A DNA stretch of 64,000 nt from Setomelanomma holmii (GCA_010015745.1 ML978157.1:101713-165712); one strand, 5' to 3'. Positions 20,532-32,612 are shown, counted from the first letter of the stretch. Numbers and translations: made by a program. The notes: generated from the sequence alone by a model not told the origin.

Positions 20532-23500
20532 ATGGCAGAGCCGAATGCGGACCTGACAGCGGCGGACTCACCAGCGTCCGCTGTGTACGACATGGCCGCA
20601 GAGCCCGCGCAGGACGAGCATTCCTCCACCCGCATTGACAGCACCGCGCAGGAGGACGGCGAGGCCACGCCCAGCCAGAGCCATGGAGTCAATCTCGATG
20701 AGAACGACAGCACCCCGCGCTCCGAAGCACCCTCGTTACCCGACGCCGTCACTGCGAGCCTCCTCTCGCAGATGCACCCGCTCGAGCCAGAGCCCTCGTA
20801 CTTCAGTCCGCAGCCCCGCCGTCTCTACTCCTCCCACCTCCCGCGCTCGACGACTGCCTCGTCGGAGCCCTCACCCACACACAGCACGAATGCCTCGGCT
20901 ACGTCAATCAGCATCCTAGAGCCGTCCATTGCAGAGGGCGTCGAGTACTCCTTTGCCCGCCCCGCCTTCCAGCGAGATCTCTCGAGCCAGTCGACCGCCA
21001 GCAACGCGACCGTGCGAGCCAACTCGGTCGAGCCTTCCCTCACATACGCTGCTTCCTTACGGCAGCAGCGGGATGGACCCGTCTACCCCAACCAGTCCTA
21101 TGCTGCACTTCACCTCCAGCAGCACCCTCTGCCGCATGCCCCGCCCATTGTCCGATCGCGCAGCTCACATCCTGCCCACTCGGCCGCCAATTCGCTCTCG
21201 AGTCTCTCGACATTTGGCCTCCACCACGAGCACTACCGCGACGTCATGGATTCGGCGCCCCGGACTGTAGGCAACTCCCCCGTCAGCAGTCCAGGCCTCT
21301 TCGACCCCAACAACCGCCGCTCCCAGCGCATCGAGCAGCCTAACGATGGCCTCTACTCGAGTCCGTGGCTGCACCACATGCACCGTCAAGCCCCAAAGGA
21401 GACGCATATTGCCGACGTGCAGGCCGACCCGGTGTCAGGACGCAAGATTGTCAACCAGTACGAGATCATCGACGAGCTCGGAAGGGGAATGCATGGCAAG
21501 GTGAAGCTCGGCAAGGAACTCAACAAGGGACACTACGTGGCCATCAAAATCGTCGACCGCTACTCAAAGCGGCGACGGTTGGGCAAGAGCAGCAGCCACG
21601 AGGACAAGATCAAGCGCGAGATTGCCATCCTGAAGAAAGCCCGCCACCCCAACATTGTCAGCCTGCTTGAAGTCATAGACGACCCGGCTAAGAGAAAGGT
21701 CTATATCGTACTGGAGCACGTCGAGCTGGGTGAGGTCAAGTGGCGGACCGAAGGTGCCCGCGAGATCTGTTTGGTGGAATGGCGTCGCTTCAAGCGAGAG
21801 TCTAAGGGTATCTTCGACAATGAGAGCGCAGCCATGGAGGACGAGCGCATCATCAGGGTCGCCCACCAAAAGCTCGCTCGTGAGCAACGCCGCCGTGCTC
21901 GCGAAGCTCACTTCCGCCGTCAGGATGCCAACAGCAACGAGCCTTGGAGCTTCGAATTTGGTGGCGAATCCGAGGACGAGTACTCTGAGGCAGGCCGTAG
22001 CTCTGTCGCTTCGAACCTCGATGACGATCGTCGATCCAGCCGCGTTCATATCCACGAACGCCACGAGGCCCCAGCCAGCGAAGTCAACATGGAGACTGCG
22101 TTCCGCGCACCAACACCAGCTCAAGAAGCTCAAGCCAGCGAATCCACTGGCCTTGAGGGCACTATGTACGGCGCTTATGACAGCGACATTCAGCGTCTGC
22201 GAACTCCGAGCATCGCAGGCAGCAACTCTTCGTATCTCTCGGACAGTGAGGAGGACCTACCCGAACACTTCCGCTACGTTCCGTTGATGACTACTCAATC
22301 TGCATGGGAGGCGTTCAAAGACACCGTGCTCGGTCTCGAGTACCTCCACTACCAGAACGTCTACCACCGCGACATCAAGCCAGCAAATCTTCTCGTGACG
22401 AGAGAGCATCGCATCAAGATCTCCGACTTCGGTGTGTCATACCTTGGCCGCTCCAAGACTGACGAGAACAATGGAGACCAGTCCGAGTCCGAACATCAGG
22501 AGGAGGATGAAGCTGTCGAGCTGGCCAAGACCGTTGGTACTCCAGCTTTCTATGCCCCAGAGCTCTGCCGCACTGATTGCGATGCGGACACACCCAAGAT
22601 CGATGGCGGTATAGATGTATGGGCTCTGGGAGTTACCCTCTACTGCCTCATCTATGGCCGCGTACCCTTCCATCACGACAACCCATTCACCTTGATGAAG
22701 GTCATCAGCGAGGAAGAGCCCTATATTCCAAGATATCGTCTCAAGCCTGTCGCAGAGCACTCCAACTCGAGACCAAATTCCCACGGACGCAACAGTCAGC
22801 CAATGGTCAGCAGCAAGAGGGCACCACACGATCTGGAGTATGAAGAGGTTGATGAGAGGTTGCGTGACCTACTCAAACTCTTGCTAGTCAAGGACTCCCG
22901 TCATCGCATCACCATACCTGAGATCAAGCGTCATCCTTGGGTCTTGTCTGGCATCTCCAACTCGAACTCCTGGGTCGAGGAGACAGATCCTGGCAAGTCG
23001 TCACAGGGCAGAAAGATCGAGATTTCCAACGAAGACCTCGACAAGGCTGTCGTTCCTATCGGCTGGGTCGATCGTGTTCGATCTACTGTCAAGAAGGGTG
23101 CCGACTTCGTCACCAAGAGTTTCACTCGCAGTTCTGGGTCCCGACGTCGTGCTCAAAGCTCCGTTGCCAACCAGGATGCACCACCGAGCATTAGTGCAAA
23201 TTCATCCAGCAGCACTATCAGCCAAGATGGAAGGCGAGGAAGTTTGGTGCCGGTCCACTTCCTCGAGGCGATCCGTACGTCTCGCGAGCCCGAACATCCT
23301 CTCTCACACAGTGTTACTGCGAGTCCCGAGGCCAGGGAAAGAATGAAGTACTTTGACAGTCCCAACTCCCGTACAGCGTCTCCTGCGCAATGTGGTGACG
23401 GTCAAAGGCCACACATGCACGATCGAGCCATCTCCTCCGTACATACCATCCGACACTCCGACCTGGTCCAAGGTCGATCGGGATCACCTACCATTCCTCC

Positions 23501-24722
23501 TGCGCTTCCTGGAACGCCTACTGCACTTGACTCGCCTGGCGGTTCAAACCTAGGTGGCCTGTTCGGTGGCTTGCCTCGACGAGTTGTCAACAGCATGCGC
23601 AGCAAAGACAAGCTCAGGCCTCCCCGAGAGCATATGCGGGCCAGGTCGATTGACCGCCTTGTTGATGGTGACGATGATGCGCACGGTATGCCCAGTCTTG
23701 CCGTCAGTACATCAACAGCGTCTGGCCATGTCGACCAACCCGATGCGTTGAAGGACCTGTCTCCTGTGGCCCGCAGCCACTCGCCAAGTCCCTCAGAGGC
23801 TCGATCCCATGCTCCCTCTGACACGGCATCGCGACAATCTTCTCTGTCTTCCATGTCATCTCGACTGCATCGAAATTGGGCTCATGCAAACGACCTCGAG
23901 GTCGGTCCACAACTGGAGATTCCTTCCGTCCACCAGCAAGATCATTACCTGCCGCTCGCCGCTCCCATTAAATCTCAGGCTCCAACCTCGCAGCCTTCTT
24001 CGCTCGCACGTGAAAGCTCCGATGTGAGATTCGACAGGGCGAAGGAAGAGTTGATCCGCCGGAGAGTACACGAGGCAACGATGAGCCGTGAGAGATCCAA
24101 TTCTGCGAACAATAGCCGACCCTCCACAGCTATCAGCCAGACTGCGTGCCCGCCAAGTCCAGATGATGAGGTGTTCTTCCAACGCCAGAAGGTGGAGGAT
24201 TACCTGAGCCGCCACGATCCGTCCTCCGAGAATAGTCCTGTCGGTGGCCAAGAGCGCGGCCTCGCCTTTTGCTCGTCTGAGGAACAGTTCACGCCCATGT
24301 CGCAATCCACATCGAATCCTTCCATTCCATCTGTCGCGTCGGCTGGTTCGTCAGCACCTGATGAATGCGCGCCTTTCGATAATTATCAGAGCATGATCCC
24401 CACTGCATCTGCCGAATCCTTCCACCACAATCAGTTTGACGCGCCTATCGACGACCCTGCTGGCTACGACGGAGATCACGCTGTCGACAGCGAAGACGAG
24501 GATAGTGACGATGATGATGGTGGACTCTTCATTGGTAAGAGAAAGCCCGCACCGTCGCATCGCAGCGAATCCATCTCCGTTGCCGAAGTCGCACGGTCCG
24601 ACATCCGCAAAGACGTAATGCACAGTCGTCGCCGCTCGGCCCGCAGCGGCAGCAATGGCACCGTCAAGAAGATTCCACCGCCTGGCGAAGCCACTGGAGA
24701 CAACACCCCTGAAGCTACTTAA
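20532..24722 (+). CDS. SNF1-activating / CaMKK-type serine-threonine protein kinase
   Basis: A single exon of 1396 residues. The first ~300 residues are Ser/Pro-rich and disordered. The kinase domain spans about 308-802: glycine loop ELGRGMHGKVKLG, ATP lysine in HYVAIKIV, catalytic loop HRDIKPANLL (about 612), DFG (about 632), GTPAFYAPELC, and DVWALGVTLYCL. It ends at RITIPEIKRHPWV. The HGKVK loop and the APE region match the Ssp1/Sak1/Tos3 and CaMKK group, which phosphorylates the activation loop of SNF1/AMPK. A long charged insert of about 170 residues separates the hinge (YIVLEHVELGEV) from the helix before the catalytic loop (FKDTVLGLEYLHY). The C-terminal ~590 residues are low complexity, with an acidic run near residue 1325 (DSEDEDSDDDDGGLF). 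Group assignment is by motif; the in vivo target is inferred. Confidence 0.9.
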   Translation: MAEPNADLTAADSPASAVYDMAAEPAQDEHSSTRIDSTAQEDGEATPSQSHGVNLDENDSTPRSEAPSLPDAVTASLLSQMHPLEPEPSYFSPQPRRLYSSHLPRSTTASSEPSPTHSTNASATSISILEPSIAEGVEYSFARPAFQRDLSSQSTASNATVRANSVEPSLTYAASLRQQRDGPVYPNQSYAALHLQQHPLPHAPPIVRSRSSHPAHSAANSLSSLSTFGLHHEHYRDVMDSAPRTVGNSPVSSPGLFDPNNRRSQRIEQPNDGLYSSPWLHHMHRQAPKETHIADVQADPVSGRKIVNQYEIIDELGRGMHGKVKLGKELNKGHYVAIKIVDRYSKRRRLGKSSSHEDKIKREIAILKKARHPNIVSLLEVIDDPAKRKVYIVLEHVELGEVKWRTEGAREICLVEWRRFKRESKGIFDNESAAMEDERIIRVAHQKLAREQRRRAREAHFRRQDANSNEPWSFEFGGESEDEYSEAGRSSVASNLDDDRRSSRVHIHERHEAPASEVNMETAFRAPTPAQEAQASESTGLEGTMYGAYDSDIQRLRTPSIAGSNSSYLSDSEEDLPEHFRYVPLMTTQSAWEAFKDTVLGLEYLHYQNVYHRDIKPANLLVTREHRIKISDFGVSYLGRSKTDENNGDQSESEHQEEDEAVELAKTVGTPAFYAPELCRTDCDADTPKIDGGIDVWALGVTLYCLIYGRVPFHHDNPFTLMKVISEEEPYIPRYRLKPVAEHSNSRPNSHGRNSQPMVSSKRAPHDLEYEEVDERLRDLLKLLLVKDSRHRITIPEIKRHPWVLSGISNSNSWVEETDPGKSSQGRKIEISNEDLDKAVVPIGWVDRVRSTVKKGADFVTKSFTRSSGSRRRAQSSVANQDAPPSISANSSSSTISQDGRRGSLVPVHFLEAIRTSREPEHPLSHSVTASPEARERMKYFDSPNSRTASPAQCGDGQRPHMHDRAISSVHTIRHSDLVQGRSGSPTIPPALPGTPTALDSPGGSNLGGLFGGLPRRVVNSMRSKDKLRPPREHMRARSIDRLVDGDDDAHGMPSLAVSTSTASGHVDQPDALKDLSPVARSHSPSPSEARSHAPSDTASRQSSLSSMSSRLHRNWAHANDLEVGPQLEIPSVHQQDHYLPLAAPIKSQAPTSQPSSLARESSDVRFDRAKEELIRRRVHEATMSRERSNSANNSRPSTAISQTACPPSPDDEVFFQRQKVEDYLSRHDPSSENSPVGGQERGLAFCSSEEQFTPMSQSTSNPSIPSVASAGSSAPDECAPFDNYQSMIPTASAESFHHNQFDAPIDDPAGYDGDHAVDSEDEDSDDDDGGLFIGKRKPAPSHRSESISVAEVARSDIRKDVMHSRRRSARSGSNGTVKKIPPPGEATGDNTPEAT

Positions 24723-27652
24723 AGCATACCGACATCAAAATGTCACCTCCGCACACATTGATCATTATCTGCGTATCGTTAAATGTACATCTACGCATGC
24801 ATTGAATTTGCTGTTTCAATGTACGACACCCAAAACATTTCACATTCAAGGGCAGTTAGGGCGCTGGGCGTTTCACTATCACACACCTTGAATCTGGGAA
24901 ATGGATGCATTGTTGCCGGGTTATCAAGAAAAGGGCAATGGATTGGCGTTTATTTTCCTCTTGCAAACCTCGTATTCTGTATTCACATTTCCCATTTCTT
25001 TCACTTCTGCACACACTTACCTGTTGGAGCATGGTATGACATAAGATCAGCTCGGCCTTGGTGCTGGAGGCATATATGTTGGGATGAAGGACGATTGAAC
25101 GATATTACTTTTTGTTTTCACTACATACCCCATTCGCTTTGTAGGGAACACGAGGGCCTTGGCTGTGTTTGTTTACGTTGGAGCGGAGTTAGTGGATTTT
25201 GAAGCATAACTTTTGCATGATAGATGGAGTAGGGTCCCCGAATGGGCAAATGTGTAGTATAGTGAATGGAAATACATGGAACTTGCCGCATGGCTTGGCT
25301 TGTACTACCGATCGATCGCTGTGCCTGCTTACTATCATGCCACTCTGATGATCTCCACACCTGCTTTCGAGAATGTTCACTCACTTAGTCGGAAGTGTAC
25401 GCAAGGTACCACTTTTGGAAGTTCCTTATCTTTTGCCAGCATCGATTCGGACCATGTACCTTGCATGACCAGAGTATTGGGTACCTTTGGAAACGGGCAC
25501 AGGGCAAGGAAAACATAGGGAAGACGCCGACATCGCACCGAGCATGTCCTGCATTCCATGTAGGCACTGAAAGTTCTCCACCTGCATGAACATGTTGGAA
25601 AGTTTCTTTTGTCTTTGCGCAATACCCGCTGTCCACCTAAGCTACCAACGTGTCCGTCATGGATTGGGTACATGCATGTCATCTAAGTAATCAAGCATCT
25701 ACACGTTCTGTGATTGTCCAGCTTATATACCTCGGCTCGACTCGATGCAGGCACCACACACAACCTATTCACTCTCCAGGGCCGAACACCCCGCCCATTC
25801 AAATTATCTTGCGAGCACCGCCACTATAGTGTAGTTGTAATCACCACGGACCCTCTTTCCACAGCAAGGAACGGCACGGCCTCACCTGCATGCCAAATAG
25901 GTAGCCGAGCCTGTGCATAAGATCAAAGAGGCTGAATACGAATCGCCCCGCAAGCGCTGACCTGCGCGCTGGGTCCTGACGGAGGGCTGCGGAGGGACTT
26001 CCGTGATGGAGGGTAGGAGCGGGTTTGTGAGCCGGTGCGGGAATATACTCTGGGCATAAAGGCGAAGTTGCTTAGTGTAGGTGAATATGCAAGGTGGGTG
26101 TGAAGCGCTGATAATGTACACGTTCATCACAGATCGGACATGTGCAGTGGGATGAGGCTCGGGACATCCTCCCGACCTCACACTGTAACGCAACATGCAC
26201 ACACGGGAGATTCTCAGGGTCATAGACTTTCACTTGGTGCAGTGCAACTGGAATCCATCCGAATACAACTCGACGAATGCAGGGCTGACAACCCTTAGTC
26301 ATCCATTCCGCAACCCTCACGAGCCACGATCGGTACAAGCAACCGACGGATCTACCTTCCTTTACCGACCCTGAGCTCTCACCTTATATTGGCGGCTACA
26401 TTACCACTTTAGATACCCTGTGCATGAGGAATACACGCGCGACATATTGAGAAGGGCTTAGGGCTGAGGGGCCTATGGACGGCACGGCACGGAAGAACTG
26501 GATTGGAGGGGTGAGATGTTAGTGATATGGGAACGTGCTCCGTGGTGGTAAATCGGCGACACCTCACTTGTTGTTATAGTATCATGGAAGGGTCAGGAAG
26601 GATGTGATGTTTGTTATTGCGAGTCGCGGTACAAGACAGTTGTTGTGTGCATGCAGGTGTTTAAAAACGTGCTTCGTCTTCTGCGTGTCGTAGCTTACAC
26701 CCTCATATCTTCCTCAATGCCGGAACTTGACATCCTCCTGCGGCTTGCGAAGAGGACTCAGGTTGCTAACATCCGATCATAGGCTGCAGTATCAACCCTC
26801 TCAAACTCGCATCGAAGTCGAAACGAGTTTCTATTCTCATCCCAACCTCGTATTCCAATCCCTTCCCCGCATTTTCTCCACATTCACCCGCCCGGCGCTT
26901 CATGCACGACATACCTCTCCTCCCTTAATCCTCTCACTAACCGTACGACTATCGTATACAATCTCACCAGGCACCAAGACACGCATGTCAACATCTTACC
27001 TAAGATCAACGCTGTCACACGCCATCTCGTCCTCTGCGCCATGGGTGTGCGAATACGCCTGTCCGCGGCCACGCAGATCAGAGCTGCAGATGCGAGACAT
27101 ATGTGTATCACACCGGTTAAACACGTATACGCATGGTGGCGTATTGGTATGGTGAGGCTGATGGGGATGGTGGACCCCGTCTTCTTGTGTGACTGTGACT
27201 GTGATTGTCGCGGTGCAGCGAGTTTTGCGGTAGAGAAACGCCCGCGGACCGATGGTAAGCGTGATCGGTGGACGGGTGTTGCGGTGTAGGTACGGGTGCA
27301 GGTGGTTGTTGTTTGATGCGGCTGTGTTCTCATCGGTGGTGATGTCGATGCTGGTGATGGTTGATGTGTTTGTCGGTGAGCGTGTAGGCGGATGATTGGT
27401 GAGGGTGGTGGTCGTAGCATGCTCGCGATTGATGTTGCACGCGCTCTAAGCAGAGAAGAAAGAGTCTGTCAAGGCAGCATGTCTTGAAGCGACACTGCAT
27501 GACCTGGGCGGTAGATGGACCAGCATTGGGAGCGGATGGGGATGCTGTTGGTCAGAGATATGCATTTGCAATTCGCTCTTGTCTTCGTCTGGTCTCCTAC
27601 TACACCGTTTACATCGGATATACACGTGCATACCAGCAATCGAGTTTCCATT
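24723..27652. other. 2.9-kb intergenic region, nothing recognised
   Basis: Short ORFs on both strands (longest 178 codons, minus, 26884-27420) show no conserved motif and overlap each other antisense. The flanking kinase and permease genes converge on this interval. A small multi-exon gene could be hidden here; I did not find one. Confidence 0.45.
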
Positions 27653-29426
27653 CTAGTCGAATAAAAACGCTGGGATCCGGCCCCAACCCGTCGCCTTTGG
27701 CTCCTCGGGCTCAGGATGTTTTGAGACTTCATCCAAGGCCTCGCGAATGGGTATCTCGCTAAGCGAAATAAACTTCGTGCCCTTGATGAACTTCCACAAT
27801 AAAAATGCCGCAATGACTAGCGGGATGTCTCTGCATGACTTATCAGCTCTCATCTCAAAGCGGTAGCATAGTTCGTGGAGGCAAACTTACAGGTACGCAG
27901 ATACAAATCCACTAGCGGACCAATTGCCCTTCGTGAATACCGAGAAACCACCAGTGAACAGAATGGCAAGGCACATGAATAGTGCGATTGGCGAAGTATA
28001 TGGCGTCCAACGATTGTGGAAGGGGAGCTCACTGCGTGGAATGCCTTGCTTCTTCATAGCCAAAGTCAAGCGAATATGGTTGGTCAAAATAGACGACCAA
28101 GACACGAGCACGCCGGCAGCTGTCAGATCGACAAGCCACCAGAAGACAGTCATAGCGTTGCTTGACAGTGCCATGAAGGCGAGAAACATGAATGCTGTGT
28201 TGAAGAGGACACACACATAAGGCACGCCCCATGACGTCGTTCGCAGGAATATCTTGGGTGCTTGCCCTTTGATAGCGAGGCCGAATAAGACGCGAGTACC
28301 TGAGAGAAGTGCTTGGTTGGATGAGGACCAGGCTGAAGTGATAACGATGGCGTTGACAATGGAGGGAACGGCTTTGATACCAGCTGCGGATGCGACGATC
28401 ACGAAGGGACTTGTTGTTGCGTCTCCAGTGTAGTCGTTGAGTCTTGGGTCATCGCTTGCGACGATCATGCTGACGACGAGCACTACATATTGTGGTCAAT
28501 ATCTGTTCTACGAAGAGCTTTAACGAAGGCATACCTGCTAGAATATAAAAGATCAAAACTCGTGCAAAGACCTTCTTGCATGCCTTCGGAATATTCCTGC
28601 GCGGATTCTGCGTCTCCGCAGCAGCCATTGCCAGACTCTCGACACCAGCAAAACTGAACACCGCATTCGTCATGACCGCCCAATATCCAAGGAATTTACC
28701 CCACGATCCGGTCGCGATATACTCGACGAAAGGACCTGGCTTGTTCCAATACCTGAATCCAATGCGCTCTTGTCCTGGAATACCTCCAAGATCAATAACG
28801 AGACCGAAAATGATCAAAAAGACCACCAAAAGGATCTTCAAACACGCAAAGAAGAACTCAACCTCTCCGTATATACCCACAAACGCAATGCCGACCGCAA
28901 ACGTAACAGCGATGAAAATGCATATAAACACGGCCGAATTCAAATCCGTCCAGAACTGAAACAGCACACAAATCGCACTGATCTCAGCAGGCACAGAGAG
29001 TAAATTCCCATACACAATATTCAAACCAATCGCGAATCCAAACGCTGGATCAACAAGAAACTCCGCATGGCGCACGAACGATCCGGTAACGGGTAGCAGC
29101 GCAGCGACTTCTCCCAGCGCAAACTGGACGGCACATACGATGAGACCGACCGTCGCGTAGCCCAGAAGTGCACCGAGCGGTCCGCCAGTTTGGATCGAGC
29201 CGCCGAGCCCGAGGAAGAGTCCTGTTCCTATTGCGCCGGCGAGCGCGATCATTTGGATGTGTCGTTGGCGAAGACCACGAGCGAGGTTGTTGTTCTCGAG
29301 GGGCGTGACGAAATCGCCTTCATGGTTGGGGTGGGAGAGGGATGCTTCGATGTCTCTTCCTTGGTCTTGTGCGTGGATGGCTGCGATGCCAACATCGGAC
29401 GTTTTGATACTCATGTTGCCTTGCAT
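27653..29426 (-). CDS. YAT-family amino acid permease
   Basis: Three exons: 29426-28535, 28482-27891 and 27830-27653 (553 residues). Introns are 52 nt (28483-28534) and 60 nt (27831-27890), and splicing joins FYILA/VLVVSMIVASDDPRL and SAY/LDIPLVIAAFLLW. The cytoplasmic N-terminus ends NNLARGLRQRHIQMIALAGAIGTGLFLGLG, the signature of the fungal YAT amino acid permeases and their first membrane helix. It also carries AETQNPRRNIPKA after helix 6 and about 12 hydrophobic segments in all. These are plasma-membrane proton symporters of amino acids; the substrate is not readable. The second Met (codon 5) is an alternative start. Two permeases of different subfamilies occur in the window but are unlinked. 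Confidence 0.92.
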
Positions 29427-30127
29427 CGCGACTTTTGGTAGGGCAACAAGGCGTTATGTTCGTCCAAAAATTGCGAGCGCAGAGGATTGCAGCAGAGCGC
29501 GTCGTGTCTGCAGTCAAGGCACCATCGTGTACATAAACGTTGCCACGGCCATGATTTGCTGATGGTGTTAGTACATATATCGTGAGTCGACCCGACCGAT
29601 TGCGTGCTCTTTAGTTGCAAAAGTTACGCAAGCAGAAGCGGGCGAAAGCCTTTTGAAGCTAGCGCGGCTGCTGATAAGCCTCACAAGACATTCGGGCGGT
29701 CCCACAGATCGCTACTCAGATGGATGGTAACGCCGAGAATGAAGCCTTGAGCCTCGTCTAGATTTTTGAGAATTTTCATTTTGTTGACGATGACAATGAG
29801 CATGTTATGACCCTGGAGTTTGACGACATTCTGGGCTTGAATTTTGTCATCTTTAGATGTAATACGAGGCAGGATCACAAAGACAAGGGCAGCATAATTT
29901 TCATGTTGGAGAGGTTTTTGGTGTCGACCTGGTTGTAGCATCGTAAGGTTGCACGATAGGCGGGATAGGAATTCAAGACGATTCAGCTCTAAATCGAAAG
30001 ACAGCTTCCCACTTCCATGAAACAGACTAACAAAATATCGAAACTGTCTAAATTCATGCTATCTGGACATGGAAAGATGCACATGCAACTTCTTGACGTT
30101 TAGGACTTAATGCTACAACGTGGACAA
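29427..30127. other. intergenic, nothing recognised
   Basis: Upstream of the permease (minus) and downstream of the C2H2 gene (minus). An 86-codon minus ORF at 29681-29941 has no recognised similarity. Confidence 0.45.
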
Positions 30128-31216
30128 TCAGCCTGGACCCTCGTTGGCATCGCAACTGCTCGCCATGCTCTTGACACTAGCTGAATCGCCACGCGATGGT
30201 TCATCATTTTCACGTTCTTCCTGCACGACTCGAGGTCTCTTCATACTTCGTTCGACCTCGTCCTCGAAATGGGCTAGTACATGTCTACACCTCTCATCCC
30301 AACTCTCGTTGTCCAGCCCGCAGTAGATACAACTCCATTCTGCTCGAGGTACGAAAGGTACTCTGCTCTCATCCAGAACCCCTTCAGCTGCGATCTCAGC
30401 ATGCTTATCTGACGCATGCTTGAGAAATTTGTCCTTGCGGTTGACCAGGAATGGATTGTTCGTGTTTCGCTGAGAACATATGGTACACAACCAGAGCTCT
30501 TGAGGCTCGTGTGTTTCCTCGTGTCGACGCCAATCGAACGCTCGTTTCGTGCGATACCCACAGCCGAAAGTGCATCTGAAAGGGCCTGTGTTCACCGATC
30601 TTCGACCATCGTTCTGCGATCGACGTCTACGACACGACGAGACATATTTGTCTACGAGCGCGAGGGTATTTGATGAAAGATGGCTGTTTGCTTGAGTGAG
30701 AGAATAGGATTCTCGGCTCAATTGTGAACGGCGAGATGAGAGTAGATTTTCATCTCCATGTTCACAATCTTGTCCTCGATGATCTGGTTGTCCTTGGGCA
30801 TTTTTGAAATACTCAACGACTAGTTGCGGCTTTGTGCGAATGACTGTCGCTAGTGCTTTTGTGTACTTTTCGGAGAAAGACGAGATGGCTCCAGGCTGTG
30901 CAAAATCCTCGTACCATTGTCCTAAAAGCCTTCTCTGTGGCATACTCAACGACTCTCGGGTAAAAGGCGCACTGGATGACGCTTCGGTCTTGTGGCGGTG
31001 GCGGTGGCGAGGAGTTTTGATGTCTGGCGAGCCTCTGCCAGAACTAAAGTCATGTCCGTCCAGTCCATCAATCAAGTCAATCTCATCGCAAGGTGACTTC
31101 CACGAAGGACGACCTGATCCCTGATGATCTATCTGATCCTCCATAGGGCTATCTCGCGATATCTTGCCAGGCGAAGTTGTAGACCGTGGGCTGTACACGG
31201 GCGAATCCATGATCAT
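30128..31216 (-). CDS. C2H2-type zinc-finger protein with a homeodomain-like segment
   Basis: A single exon of 362 residues. Residues about 92-141 (MPQRRLLGQWYEDF ... QLVVEYFKNAQ) have the layout of a divergent homeodomain: a first helix with LxxWYE, and a recognition-helix-like VVEYFKNAQ in place of the usual WFxNxR. Three Cys/His clusters follow. The first is FRCTFGCGYRTKRAFDWRRH (about 213-232) with a closing His at 236; the second is WLCTICS (242-248) paired with HASDKH (267-272); the third is WSCIYCG (294-300) paired with HVLAH (312-316). This homeobox-plus-C2H2 arrangement is known in filamentous ascomycetes and suggests a nuclear regulator. The N-terminal 90 residues and C-terminal 40 residues are Ser/Arg/Asp-rich. 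The homeodomain reading is an inference from spacing and a few residues. Confidence 0.72.
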   Translation of the reverse strand: MIMDSPVYSPRSTTSPGKISRDSPMEDQIDHQGSGRPSWKSPCDEIDLIDGLDGHDFSSGRGSPDIKTPRHRHRHKTEASSSAPFTRESLSMPQRRLLGQWYEDFAQPGAISSFSEKYTKALATVIRTKPQLVVEYFKNAQGQPDHRGQDCEHGDENLLSSRRSQLSRESYSLTQANSHLSSNTLALVDKYVSSCRRRRSQNDGRRSVNTGPFRCTFGCGYRTKRAFDWRRHEETHEPQELWLCTICSQRNTNNPFLVNRKDKFLKHASDKHAEIAAEGVLDESRVPFVPRAEWSCIYCGLDNESWDERCRHVLAHFEDEVERSMKRPRVVQEERENDEPSRGDSASVKSMASSCDANEGPG

Positions 31217-32612
31217 GATGATGGTAAACTGTACGGGTGTGGGGAGAGGTATCGTGTGCGATTATATCTTGTGTGAAGCCTCTGTGCGACGTTGGTTTTG
31301 TGAGGCGATGCTTGGAAGTGGATCAGAGACCAGAGCTGGTAGGGACTATGCCTGATGAGCACAATCGAGAGAAATGCAACCCTCCCTGACATGTGAAGTG
31401 AGTAGTACTTGGGAGTGTGCAGATCTAAAGACTACATTAGTCTGAAAGCTTGTTTCTCAGCTTGAGCAGGCCTCCTCATCTGTTCTAGGTAGAAGCTACG
31501 CTGGGGCCTCAGGACCGACCTCCACACCAAACACCAGAAGCTTCAAGATATGATAACACTCACCGGATGAGATGGTGAGGCGGGATCTGAAGATGCTTAT
31601 TGTGATGTAACAGTCATGCCCAAGCCCGCCCGCCCGCCTGATGTGTTCATGCTCAAGAGATTGGGCAGCAACATCATATGGAGCATTCAAAGTACTTCGT
31701 GGAGTAGAGAGCGGGGCCAGCACGTAAAGACGCCTCCGAGGAAGAGGTTAGTACTAGCATGTGTTAGCGCATCATTGGTGCGGCTGTTACCCAGAGCCCG
31801 CAGGCCGCTACCAGCAGCAAGCTCTCTTCTTGACAGTAGTTGCACTTCATCGTGCATGTGGCTGACACGCGCAAGGCTGGTAAGGTCCTCAAAAACTGTT
31901 TGGCGCTCGACAACTTTGGGGGTCGTTTGTGCGGTCGAGGTTGTGACTGAATCCAGATGCAAGAGAACGTGTGGGTGCACGATGACTATAAACTTGCGAG
32001 CTGGAGTATGCAGATGCGAACAATCACGCCCTCGCCCTCATGCGCCCTCAGTATTGCGCAGTGAGCCGTTTTCAGTGTCATGCCCGTCCTATATTTCGCA
32101 AGTAACAAACATCATCGCTTGTGTATCTGTACTTGTTTGACCTGCAAGCGATGTATATTCGGTCCTTCCTAAGTGCTTGCTCGATTGCCGAGCTACCGAC
32201 CAGCGAACAAGACACGCATATGGTCATTGCTGTTAGATGCAAGTAGGTGGTACAGATCTTAGTGTGAGTAAAACGGTGATGGATGGTGACCTGCTACATT
32301 GCGTCGAAAGATGTTCTGTGCCAACACGTGAAGGGAGGGCGTTCGCCAACGCATCGTCTGAATATACTGAACTCAGGGCGTAGCTTGTGCAAGTCTTCGC
32401 TGTCCATAATCGTCCTGATCTGGTCCAAGTTGCATATCTGGAATGTTCGGGAGTGCTATCGTGGCAACGGCGTGTTGGTCCTTGTCCCCCTGAGGTCTCT
32501 TGTGATCGTTTCGTTGAGCACCGCTTCGTCCAAGTAAGCGCTCAAGCTTCTCAAGAAGCAAGGCTCGTTGCGCAGTGCCAGCACATCTGACATGGTCTTT
32601 TGTTCCTCTGAC
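31217..32612. other. intergenic, no supported gene
   Basis: Contains a 174-codon plus-strand ORF (31616-32140) starting at ATG but with no recognisable motif and an irregular Cys/Arg/Ser-rich composition; it is not called. Otherwise this is the promoter of the C2H2 gene and the 3' side of ALG10. Confidence 0.45.

Noticed and set aside
26884..27420. 178-codon minus ORF overlapping a 142-codon plus ORF
   Set aside because: Mutually antisense, Thr/Pro/His-rich low-complexity frames without known motifs.
31616..32140. 174-codon plus-strand ORF with ATG
   Set aside because: No conserved motif; irregular Cys/Arg/Ser-rich composition like translated non-coding DNA.
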